Assembly: GCA_001399795.1 (NCBI GenBank)
Contig: LIHK01000017.1
Span: 1 to 49,051, forward strand
Reading direction: 5' to 3'
Origin: Candidatus Bathyarchaeota archaeon BA2
Lineage (GTDB): Archaea > Thermoproteota > Bathyarchaeia > Bathyarchaeales > Bathyarchaeaceae
Length of the DNA: 49,051 bases
Positions 1-6,901 of this stretch are shown piece after piece; the stretch's first letter is position 1, and the number at the start of each line of letters is the position of its first letter. The notes below the pieces were generated by a model. That model was not told the DNA's origin. It made no database searches and worked only from the letters and a program-made list of their open reading frames with translations. A program made the translations under genes and the position numbers.

Positions 1-330
1 GTTATAACTACGATATCTCTGCTTGCCTTTTTCATATCACCCCAAAACTTTGCCCAAAGAATAGGCTTAGGCGTGACAACGCTCCTCTCAGCTACGGCAT
101 TTCACCTGGCGCTTCTTAGCGGTATTCCCCCAGTTGGTTATCTGACTCTAGCGGACAGAATGATGCTTTCCATCTACACAATTTTCCTCTACAACCTCTC
201 AGCTTCCGTATACATCATGAGACTTGTAGACGCAAAGAAAACAGAAGAAGCCAAAAAATTCAATAAGAAAGCACTGAAAATACTGCCAATACTGATAATC
301 ATCTTAGTAATAGCTCAACTTATCTTCTAA
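1..330 (+). CDS. Pentameric ligand-gated ion channel-like protein, C-terminal part (5' end outside window)
   Basis: The frame is open from base 1 and stops at 328-330, so about 110 codons of the C-terminus are present. It shows a pore-lining M2-like helix (IGLGVTTLLSATAFHLALL), a short linker with a PP pair, an M3-like helix (MMLSIYTIFLYNLSASVYI), a charged lysine-rich stretch of about 20 residues standing in for the M3-M4 loop, and a final hydrophobic M4 helix ending in QLIF. This order matches the transmembrane domain of prokaryotic Cys-loop receptor relatives (the GLIC/ELIC type), which form pentameric cation or anion channels in the cytoplasmic membrane. The ligand-binding domain would lie upstream and is not visible, so ligand and selectivity cannot be judged. 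An unrelated four-helix protein is the main alternative. Confidence 0.66.
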   Translation, partial: VITTISLLAFFISPQNFAQRIGLGVTTLLSATAFHLALLSGIPPVGYLTLADRMMLSIYTIFLYNLSASVYIMRLVDAKKTEEAKKFNKKALKILPILIIILVIAQLIF

Positions 331-533
331 ACTACGCAATGCATGCATAACGCCGAAAAACCAACTTTTTCAAGAGTTAAAGTCAATTTCTGGATATTTT
401 TCTGAAAGGGAAGAGGATTGCGTCTTAACCCCGATATTTTGAACCGATATTTGAACCTATCCTAGTTATCATTTTAAAATCTATTTATAAGAAGTTTTTG
501 AGTATGTTAGCACCAGGGAAGAGGTTTGAATCA

Positions 534-640
534 TTGGCTCAGGAGCGGATCTTACGATCTTAAGCTGGATGCCTTTCAGGTCCGGCTAACCAGTAGCTTA
601 AGGTCGTTAGTACTCAATGAACGGGTTTGATTCTAGCCAG
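534..640 (+). ncRNA. Candidate structured non-coding RNA
   Basis: No ORF covers this stretch. Positions 551-566 and 595-610 form an inverted repeat of 16 nt with 15 pairs (one G-U). The stem continues inward with GG/CC and GCC/GGC pairs. An outer helix pairs TTGGCT (534-539) with AGCCAG (635-640). A TATA-like element, CTATTTATAAG, lies at 481-491, about 45 bases upstream, and would allow a transcript starting near 510. This is sequence-based structure only; I could not match it to tRNA, H/ACA, C/D, RNase P or SRP RNA. It could also be a bidirectional terminator for the NrdD-like gene that ends at 653 on the other strand. Confidence 0.35.
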
Positions 641-652
641 ATTATACAAAAC

Positions 653-2965
653 TCAGCTTGAAATTAACACGTACGATACTCGCTTGCTTAGGGCGGAACG
701 CTGAACTGGAAACCAGAAGGACGAAGGCAAATATTTCGCTGATACACGACTGAAACCATATAACATGTTAACCGATCCGCATGATGGACACCTTGACAAT
801 ATCCCATAAAAAGTCTTTTGACAACTTGCACAATAAGCGAGATGCCGATTGAAAGCGTAAAGTCCCACGGCATATGTCCCAACTATTTCTTTAGTTGCAG
901 ATAAAAGCTCTTTGGGGTCCTGTTCCGAATCGGCGAGCTGTATGACGGCGAGGTGGCCTCCCGGAGTTAATTTATGAAACCTCTCCTCAATGCTTAGGCG
1001 CTCCTTCCAAGAAACGTCGGCTTCTAAGGGTAAGGCGACTAAGTCCGTGTAAAAAGGCTGTTCTCTAGTGCCCCGCGCGCGAACCTTGGCCCACCCACAC
1101 TTTTCTAAATCCAATTCCGCCAGCCTTTTTGCGGCGTCGGCGTCCGGCACCATAGCTAAGGATACTCGAGTTTCAGGCTTCTTTGTGTACCTCTGAACAT
1201 TATGGGAAAGGTATTTTACTATTTTCTCAGCGAAACCCAAAGTCTTGTCGTCTTGATGTAGAGGCTTTCCGAAAAATGATTCAATTGTTTCGTTCAATCC
1301 TATGAAGCTGACGAGGCGGGAGGCGTTTTCAAGTCTGAAGTAATGGTCGCCATCGGCTTTTTGTGTGAAGAAGGGGAGGAGTTGCTCTCCTGCGCGTTGT
1401 TTGAGTGTGTGGTATTTTATTTCTAAGGCGCGTAATGCCATTTCCAGTTGCTCGTCTAGGAGGTCGAAAAAGCGGTTTTCCTTTCCTTCTGCTTCGTATG
1501 ACAGCCTTGGCAAGTTCATTATCACGTTGTCGATGTTTCCCGTTTGCAGGGTGTCTAGCTCCCAGTCTTCTTTCCAGTCGGCGGCAAATCTGCATCCTGT
1601 CGCGGTGTAGGAAACGTGCTCTTGCCCTTTGTGGCAAAGGTTTGCAAAGTATGGGAGACCTTTTTCGGCTGCAAGTTTGTGGGCCTTGAAAAGGAGAGGT
1701 TCGCATTCCCTGTTTTTGAGGGCTTCTGGTCGTATCTTTATGATTATGCTAGGGTTGAAAACGGGTTTATGCTTGTCGTCTTCAAACATCACTTCTAGGA
1801 GGAGAGAAGCAATTAGACGGCTTTCCTCAACAAAATCCCCGTAACAGCCCATTTTCCTTCCGCTAGGTCCAATAACCTCTTTTTCTTTCAGAAAGTTGGG
1901 AACAACAAATTCCAAACCCAGTGAGGCTTCTACGGGAAAACCTTCATTTGAAAGGGACTGATTTAGATTGAAGACAAAGAGGCGTAGGGCTTCTCTAATT
2001 CTCTCTTCTGGAAGGCCGTGGGCAAATGGAGCTAGAAAAATGTTGAAAAAGTCTAACGCCTGTTCTCTGGATATTTCTGTTGAAGCGATTTTGAGAACGT
2101 TGGAAGCTGTTAAAAGCTCGGACTCAAAGCTTTTGGGTGGAAGGTAGGAGGGGCCCGTGGAGTCTATTCTTCCAAGGCTTAATCCGTGTTGAAGAAAGAA
2201 GCGAAGGTCGTGCATGAACTCGTTTGGTTTCAAAATCCAGCAGCCAAGGTTGTTGAGGTGGAGGGTTCCGGAGAGGTGGGCGTCGGCTATGTCCCTTGGA
2301 AGCACATTGAGGAGAGTGTATTCTTCAATCACGGCATCGCCTGCTGCCTTATGAACAGCCTCAACTCCTAAGGATGTGGCGCTTATCGACCTTATTAGCT
2401 GGGTGACGTCGAAGACTGGGAGTCCCAAGCGTGTGAGTTTGTGGCGATATTCTTCAAGGCCCTTTTCAATTAGAATTGTGTTGACGATTTCCCGTATGAG
2501 GGGGGCTGTGAGGTATTTTGTTTTGAATTCTGATAGGCGGTTTTCCGTTTCTCTGGCTATTTTCTGGGCTAGGTCTACGGGAACGTTTGCCTCTTTGACT
2601 AGTGCCTCAACGATTTTGTTTCTGTCAAATTCTTCTATGGCTAAGCGTGAGGTTCGAACAAGCATTTTTCTTCTTTTGAAGAAACGTTCTTCGATTTCTT
2701 CTGTGAAGCCCAAGATCGTTCTGCCGAGGTCTGTGAGGCGGTACTCCTTTGTTTCAACGTCGGGCTCTATGAGATCTGCTTTGAGGAGGTATTTTAGGTG
2801 GTAGGCGAATCTTCCAGCGTCTCGGCTGGGGTTTAGTTTCAGGATTTTCATGAGTTCTGTGTAGGATAAGGGTCCTTTTTCGAGAAGCAGATTTAGGATA
2901 GTCAGTCTTAGGGAGGATGAAGCAGCCTTGAGGGTTCTTAAGCCTCTCTTTCGTCTTCTAGGCAT
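653..2965 (-). CDS. wHTH-ATP-cone-NrdD fusion protein; class III ribonucleotide reductase-like, radical glycine replaced
   Basis: The protein has 770 aa. Residues about 10-88 form an ArsR-type winged helix. Residues about 100-190 form an ATP-cone, the nucleotide-sensing fold of ribonucleotide reductases. The rest aligns by eye with anaerobic NrdD: the first active-site cysteine region (NNLGCWIL), the thiyl cysteine (ATGCRF), the TGNIDNV...NLPRL stretch, and a C-terminal zinc site CASC...CPSC. NrdD makes deoxynucleotides using a glycyl radical in an RxxGYxxP-like motif installed by NrdG. Here that motif reads RVSAKYLP: alanine 743 (codon GCG, 737-739) stands where the glycine should be. No nrdG lies nearby. 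So either this is a paralogue without radical chemistry, possibly a nucleotide-sensing regulator, or the glycine is lost by error. The family assignment is firm; the enzymatic role is doubtful. Confidence 0.85.
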   Translation of the reverse strand: MPRRRKRGLRTLKAASSSLRLTILNLLLEKGPLSYTELMKILKLNPSRDAGRFAYHLKYLLKADLIEPDVETKEYRLTDLGRTILGFTEEIEERFFKRRKMLVRTSRLAIEEFDRNKIVEALVKEANVPVDLAQKIARETENRLSEFKTKYLTAPLIREIVNTILIEKGLEEYRHKLTRLGLPVFDVTQLIRSISATSLGVEAVHKAAGDAVIEEYTLLNVLPRDIADAHLSGTLHLNNLGCWILKPNEFMHDLRFFLQHGLSLGRIDSTGPSYLPPKSFESELLTASNVLKIASTEISREQALDFFNIFLAPFAHGLPEERIREALRLFVFNLNQSLSNEGFPVEASLGLEFVVPNFLKEKEVIGPSGRKMGCYGDFVEESRLIASLLLEVMFEDDKHKPVFNPSIIIKIRPEALKNRECEPLLFKAHKLAAEKGLPYFANLCHKGQEHVSYTATGCRFAADWKEDWELDTLQTGNIDNVIMNLPRLSYEAEGKENRFFDLLDEQLEMALRALEIKYHTLKQRAGEQLLPFFTQKADGDHYFRLENASRLVSFIGLNETIESFFGKPLHQDDKTLGFAEKIVKYLSHNVQRYTKKPETRVSLAMVPDADAAKRLAELDLEKCGWAKVRARGTREQPFYTDLVALPLEADVSWKERLSIEERFHKLTPGGHLAVIQLADSEQDPKELLSATKEIVGTYAVGLYAFNRHLAYCASCQKTFYGILSRCPSCGSVNMLYGFSRVSAKYLPSSFWFPVQRSALSKRVSYVLISS

Positions 2966-3058
2966 GTTTGGTTCACCATGCTTAACCTATTATAGTATGG
3001 TTCAGTTTAAAAAATTAAAGTAGGATTGTACATGTCGCCTGTAGAAGATAGTGGTCTT

Positions 3059-3093
3059 TTGTCGGACGAGGAAAAAATTTTATTGTCAGACAA
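3059..3093. promoter_or_regulatory. Paired 11-bp palindromes (TTGTCNGACAA type) upstream of tRNA-Pro and of the NrdD-like gene
   Basis: TTGTCGGACGA (3059-3069) and TTGTCAGACAA (3083-3093) are two copies of one palindrome with centres 24 bp apart, joined by GGAAAAAATTTTA. The same arrangement, with the same spacing and A/T core, recurs at 21408-21442 upstream of tRNA-Leu. The pair lies 68-102 bases before tRNA-Pro on the plus strand and 94-128 bases before the NrdD-like start on the minus strand. It looks like a binding site for two dimers of a regulator. The protein that binds is unknown. Confidence 0.5.
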
Positions 3094-3143
3094 ATGAGGA
3101 GAGGCTAGAATTTTTCTAAGAGAACACTTATGTAAACCCTGTT

Positions 3144-3419
3144 CTATGTGATTTTTGAGAGGGGCCGTCGGCTAGCATGGTCTAGGCTCTGAGCCTCGGG
3201 CGCTCGGGACGGGAGTTCAAATCTCTCCGGCCCCACCACTCTTGGCTTCTGAGACGTGCTTACGCACGTCGATATATAGTTTGTTTCTGGATTAGCGTTT
3301 GTTAGGCGTTGGATTTCTTGTTCTAAGCTTTTTTCACAAATCCTGCTGAGGTTTAAGCCTGTTTCTCTTGCTTTTCGCCAGATTTTAGGGTCGATGCGTA
3401 TGGTAACAAGTTTCTTCAC
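3144..3419 (-). CDS. Ribbon-helix-helix (CcdA/CopG-like) protein, C-terminus antisense to tRNA-Pro
   Basis: The first 40 residues (MKKLVTIRIDPKIWRKARET onward, then NLSRICEKSLEQEIQRL) form a short strand and two helices like CcdA/CopG antitoxins and archaeal RHH regulators. It is a paralogue of the gene at 3453-3635, whose stop precedes this start by 33 bases, so the two are probably one transcript. The last 30 or so residues are encoded by the complement of tRNA-Pro and resemble the spurious peptides typical of antisense tRNA, so the functional protein probably ends earlier or the natural stop was lost. No toxin gene is adjacent. Role: DNA-binding regulator or solitary antitoxin. Confidence 0.55.
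   Translation of the reverse strand: MKKLVTIRIDPKIWRKARETGLNLSRICEKSLEQEIQRLTNANPETNYISTCVSTSQKPRVVGPERFELPSRAPEAQSLDHASRRPLSKIT
3161..3235 (+). tRNA. tRNA-Pro (CGG), no intron
   Basis: The cloverleaf is complete: acceptor GGGGCCG with CGGCCCC, D stem GGCT/GGCT with two G-U pairs, anticodon stem TGAGC/GCTCG, loop CTCGGGC with anticodon CGG, four-base variable loop, T arm GGGAG-TTCAAAT-CTCTC, and discriminator A. CCA follows in the DNA at 3236-3238. It is the only tRNA of the four in the window without an intron. The tail of a ribbon-helix-helix ORF on the minus strand runs through it. Confidence 0.95.
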
Positions 3420-3452
3420 GGCTTCCTCACCTGGCTATTGTATTTACTGTAT

Positions 3453-3635
3453 TTACAGTCTGGTTCCCGTGTTTTGTAGCTGTTGGATTGCTTGTTTTAG
3501 GCATTCTTCGCGGGTTCTGCTTATGTTTAGGCCGAGCTCCTTCGCCGTTTCCCATACCTCCGGGTCTATTCGTATGCTGAACAGCTTTCTTCTTTTTTGT
3601 GTCTTTGCTCTTGCATGGACGATTGGTATTCCCAC
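3453..3635 (-). CDS. Ribbon-helix-helix (CcdA/CopG-like) protein
   Basis: The protein has 60 aa, starting at GTG behind a good ribosome-binding site (AAAGGAGAG). After a basic N-terminus, FSIRIDPEVWETAKELGLNI followed by SRTREECLKQAIQQLQ matches the strand-helix-helix pattern of CcdA/CopG proteins, which bind DNA as dimers. It is closely similar to the next gene (3144-3419), so this is a tandem duplication. A 20-bp inverted repeat at 3666-3685 overlaps the predicted TATA region in front of it, as expected for autoregulation. No partner toxin can be recognised in the window. Confidence 0.6.
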   Translation of the reverse strand: MGIPIVHARAKTQKRRKLFSIRIDPEVWETAKELGLNISRTREECLKQAIQQLQNTGTRL

Positions 3636-3665
3636 TTTGATCTCTCCTTTACGTTATGTTTTACA

Positions 3666-3685
3666 GTTGTATATACAAATACAAC
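3666..3685. promoter_or_regulatory. Inverted repeat overlapping the TATA region of the RHH gene pair
   Basis: GTTGTAT and ATACAAC form 7-bp perfect arms around a 6-base AT-rich centre. Read on the minus strand the repeat contains TTTGTATATAC, a plausible TATA box about 35 bases before the GTG start at 3635. RHH proteins usually bind such short inverted repeats at their own promoters, so this is a probable autoregulatory operator. Confidence 0.5.
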
Positions 3686-3827
3686 TCTTTAAAAAGTCAA
3701 CGTAAATCCATGTGTGAATTTCCATCAAAATCGGCTTTGGAGTTCACATGAACGCTGACCAAGCCATTAAGTAGCGAAAACGCCTCCCTTTCTTAATTGA
3801 GGTTGAAATTGGGGAGAGGTGATATTA

Positions 3828-3986
3828 GTGAGTAAGAAAGCCATAATCATGATCCATCTCGTGGAGGAAAGTGCTGAAAAGGCCAATGAAGAGATCGAGA
3901 AAGAAATCTTTGATGAACTTTTGCATTACCCGCAAAAGATTCCTTGGTTAAAGAAGGTTGAGAAGGTCACGGTTAAAGAAGCCTAA
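3828..3986 (+). CDS. Small conserved-looking archaeal protein, 52 aa
   Basis: A GTG start 8 bases behind GGGGAGAGG opens a 52-codon frame: an N-terminal strand KKAIIMIHLVEE, an acidic helix (SAEKANEEIEKEIFDELLH), the turn PQKIPWLKKVEK and a final VTVKEA. The strong ribosome-binding site, clean amphipathic pattern and lack of stops argue that it is real. I recall similar short proteins in archaeal genomes but know no function. It stands alone; the next gene on either side is unrelated. Confidence 0.55.
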   Translation: MSKKAIIMIHLVEESAEKANEEIEKEIFDELLHYPQKIPWLKKVEKVTVKEA

Positions 3987-4136
3987 AAGAGCGGGATATT
4001 TCTCAAGGCAGATCCTAAATGTTATTTGTTTAGTGGTCCGCGTATCTTGGGTTTATACTGCTCCAAAACGCTACCCTTAGGATCCACAAAGACCTTCTCA
4101 TCTTAATTTAAGATGATGTCGTTTCTATATGTGCTT

Positions 4137-4859
4137 TTAAGAAAGATAGATGCCAATTATTACTAAAGTTACGTAATCAACTATCGTAAAGCTCAACGGA
4201 AGAAGCGACACATCTCGTGTTGTTAACATATGGCTTTGGAGATATGCTTCAAACTTCTCTCTAAACTTCGACGTTGGATATAGTAGCCAAACAGCAATGA
4301 TCAAGGCCGGTACTACTATTCCCGATAGGAAATAGATTGAAGGCTGCGAATACAGTGTGTACTGGAACGTCAAGTTTATCGAGGTTACGGTATCCGCGAG
4401 GTATGTTACCTTTATCAGGTAGTACCTGGTCATTGATGCGGCGTGATGGATGTAGCCAACGTCCACCGGATTTGTCAAACCGTCAATGTAAGATTTGGTT
4501 GCTGGACCCATCGCACCGGTGTATAACGTTTTGTCCTTCCAGGCCGAAACTGTTGCGTCCCACCACTGAACCCTAATCTCAAACTTTGAGAACTTCGCGT
4601 TGTCCACCGCTGATGTTAGCTTAATACTAATCGTACATACTCTGAACGCGTCTGTTGTCACCTTGAATGCAAACGTGTCGGGGTTAGCATCGCTTGGTGC
4701 ACCAGGTTGCTGGGAGCCCGCTGGAGTGCCCATGCTTGGCACACATCAGTGGCGTAAATTGTCCAAGAGGCGCTGGTAGCCCCTAAGGTGAATTGTTGTG
4801 GCGCGGCCAGGGCGATACAAGCTACTAAAGCTAAAACGATCATTATGAATGCTTTTCAT
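4137..4859 (-). pseudogene. Frameshifted membrane-anchored surface protein
   Basis: Two frameshifts break one gene. At 4859 an ATG begins MKS and runs out of frame; with one A fewer in the AAAA run it would read MKAFIMIVLALVACIALAA, a signal peptide. The signal-peptide frame continues as QQFTLGATSASWTIYATDV and near 4745 shifts into the frame that holds the rest. That part (201 codons, 4137-4742) has a beta-rich extracellular region and a transmembrane helix (IYFLSGIVVPALIIAVWLLY) followed by KFREKF. A second hydrophobic segment (FTIVDYVTLVIIGIYLS) ends the protein. No enzymatic motif is visible. It may be a decayed gene or carry two indel errors; other accessory genes here show the same kind of damage. 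Confidence 0.55.
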
Positions 4860-4885
4860 CCCCAGTATTGCCCTCAGTTTTCTAA

Positions 4886-5662
4886 TCAATTTATGTATAT
4901 TGTGATACGAAGACCGACAAAGGAGCCTATCAGGAGGTAGTATATGGTACAGGCGATTTCCCCGACCCTTGGAGTCCGGAGTCAGAAAACCGAATATATT
5001 CCATTTATTGCACTTATACGCCTGTTAATTACGAACTCGATTTAGAAGTTCAATGGACAAACGTAGACTTCGACGAAATCAATGAGGAACTTTGTATATA
5101 TGGAGGAACGATGGATGCAGAAAACATCAGGGTTGACGTTTGGAACGGCTCCGATTGGGAAAATGTCTTTACTGATCTGAACCCCGGATGGAACAATGTT
5201 TCAGTTTCTTCCTATTTGACCTCTTCAAACTTTACAATCAGATTTAAGGGTGGCAACGAAACCGGCGATACTACTCAAAGCAGCTGGAACATAGACGCAA
5301 CGCTTTTACACGTTTGGACAGAGTATTACGAATACGTGCTCAACATCACAAACCTCAGTTCCAGCACGGATTACCAGGCCAAACTGGAGATCACATCCAC
5401 CAACGGCATAAGTCGCCTAACAAACTTCACCGCATACCTCCACGATGGAACAACGTCGAAACAGGTTGAAATATCCAACGGGGAAATCACCAAATCCATG
5501 GGTTCATGGTACTCCATCACCACGTCAACGACAATCTACCTTTCCCTTACAATCAAGGTTAGTGCCTCTGGAAGCTCCACCGTCGACCTTAGATTACACG
5601 TTGTCAAAAGCGGCACAACATCGCCAGAAGCGACTCAAACAGTGACGATCAACCTGACTTAG
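4886..5662 (+). pseudogene. Fragment of an archaeal surface/adhesin-like protein
   Basis: The frame is open from 4886 to the stop at 5660-5662 but has no ATG, GTG or TTG before 5111. The coding pattern clearly starts upstream of that ATG (GTGDFPDPWSPESENRIYS and beyond), so the N-terminus with its export signal is missing. The remaining 250 or so residues are rich in N, T, S and aromatic residues with several N-x-S/T sites and alternating beta strands, as in extracellular beta-sandwich repeats of archaeal surface proteins. There is no C-terminal anchor. It lies back to back with the other damaged surface gene (4137-4859). An intact gene starting at 5111 (183 aa) is possible but would be cytoplasmic, which does not fit the composition. 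Confidence 0.5.
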
Positions 5663-6031
5663 TGAACGACTCGACAGCATTCAAATCGTCGAAAGCAAGA
5701 ATCACGTGCATGAGGATGGCACGAGGATGCCGTCCCTCTTTTCCAAAATAGGTAGACTTTTGTTTGTGTTAGGAAGCCGAGGGTGCGGAGCATTTTAGCC
5801 AGTTTTTCGAGGCTGGCATTATTGACTTGAATACAAAACTCGTCGTGTTTTAAGTAGGCTTTGTGGTAGTAGGAGCACAAACGTTTGCGGTAAATACCTA
5901 CTGCCTTAGAAAGGTCCTTGAGGACGTTTTCACCACTTTAGAGAATATACTTTCAATAAAAATGTCTCGCTTAACTTTGTCGGGAAGTCCTATATAAAGG
6001 TAAAAGCTTCGTTCAACAAGATGAGAGAGTT
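5663..6031. other. Gene-poor spacer with the promoter of the PaREP1 gene
   Basis: No recognisable gene lies here. A 73-codon minus-strand frame (5659-5880) has no family resemblance I can name. CCTATATAAAGG at 5989-6000 is a good TATA box about 33 bases before the ATG at 6032, so the transcript is probably nearly leaderless. Confidence 0.5.
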
Positions 6032-6406
6032 ATGGCGAGCCTTGAAAGGGTTAAGCTGATCGAGCGTTTACTCAATGAAGCCACCACTTATCTGGAAAAG
6101 GGCGATGCTGTTCAGTCCTCTGAGAAGCTTTACAAGGTAGCCGAGGAGTGCATCAAAGCCCTTGCAGAGCGCTTAAACCTCAAAGAGGTTAAGGAAGCCG
6201 AGGAGAAAGGCCGATGGACAGTAACGCTTCTCGAAAAAGCCGTCGGGAAACTTGTGGACAAATTAGGCATGGACGTTGAGCTCGGATGGGCCGAGGCAAA
6301 CTACCTGCACATATGGGGGTTCCATGAAACAAAGCTCGATGAGGAAGATGTTAAGAGAAGGGTACCCATAATAAGAAGGCTTACAGAGCTAACACAGAAA
6401 ACTTGA
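6032..6406 (+). CDS. PaREP1 family protein
   Basis: The protein has 124 aa and is all helical. Residues 1-60 carry the pattern (LLNEATTYLEKGDAVQSSEK, then LYKVAEECIKALAERLN) of the PaREP1/HEPN-like family common in Thermoproteota and related archaea, and the second half (ELGWAEANYLHIWGFHE) matches the family's C-terminal helices. The molecular function is not established; HEPN-like proteins often act with nucleotidyltransferases or as RNases, but the RxxxxH motif of active HEPN RNases is not evident. A TATA box at 5989-6000 gives it its own promoter. Neighbours are fragments, so it sits in an accessory patch. Confidence 0.75.
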   Translation: MASLERVKLIERLLNEATTYLEKGDAVQSSEKLYKVAEECIKALAERLNLKEVKEAEEKGRWTVTLLEKAVGKLVDKLGMDVELGWAEANYLHIWGFHETKLDEEDVKRRVPIIRRLTELTQKT

Positions 6407-6449
6407 CATTTGCAAATCAGGGGAATATACTTTTTATTTGGCGCAAGCT

Positions 6450-6610
6450 GTTTTTCTGAGAAAATATTGTTTTTAACATTCTGCTGCTATTAGCTATTAG
6501 ACTTCAAATATAACTTGGGGATGTGTGTCCTACTCGTTTCATGAGGTCCTCGTCAGTTGTTAGGAGTAGGATTTAAAGAGGGCCATAGAGGAAGTCTATC
6601 TACAGACAGA
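6450..6610 (+). repeat. Dispersed promoter-like repeat, copy A
   Basis: Bases 6450-6493 match 45785-45828 at 42 of 44 positions, in the same orientation. A second short match follows (GAAG-TCTATCTACAGA at 6591-6606 against 45903-45919). The middle parts differ and have different lengths. In copy B the unit lies just before the argF-like gene. Here it is followed only by a gene fragment, so copy A looks like an upstream region that has lost its gene. Confidence 0.55.
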
Positions 6611-6621
6611 AAACATCATGA

Positions 6622-6768
6622 ATCCGCTATTTGTTGGTTAACGCCACAACAGTACAAACCATCTTAGAAAATCTGAAAGCAGCCATGCGAATAGACGAAA
6701 AAGACAACGTATACAAAGTCGAAGATCCAATGTTGCGAACTCTCCTTCTAACCTCAGAAATAACTTAG
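6622..6768 (+). pseudogene. C-terminal remnant of an archaeal AAA ATPase (winged-helix part)
   Basis: A 48-codon open frame reads LVNATTVQTILENLKAAMRI then DEKDNVYKVEDPMLRTLLLT. The sequence Y-K-V-E-D-P-M-L-R near the end is typical of the C-terminal winged helix of archaeal ATPases of the ATPase_2/DUF234 type, where it ends the protein. There is no ATPase core upstream, only the dispersed repeat. It is therefore a relic of a deleted gene and marks this stretch as a recombination-prone region. Confidence 0.5.
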
Positions 6769-6901
6769 GGGGCTAAGTACTTAACAGGGTTAAGCACAAA
6801 TCTCGGGAAAATTCGCCTTGACTAAAAAGAAAAAAGGGAGTTGCGGGAGACTTCACCATTAGGGTCCAAGAGCAAATCCGGGCGGCTCCACCACACTCTG
6901 T

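Noticed and set aside
534-640. Structured region near 550-640 as an intron-containing tRNA
   Set aside because: A TGGCT/AGCCA closing helix exists, but no T arm or anticodon arm can be drawn next to it.
5659-5880. Minus-strand 73-codon frame beside the surface-protein fragment
   Set aside because: Cysteine- and histidine-rich ending, no ribosome-binding site, no family; probably chance.
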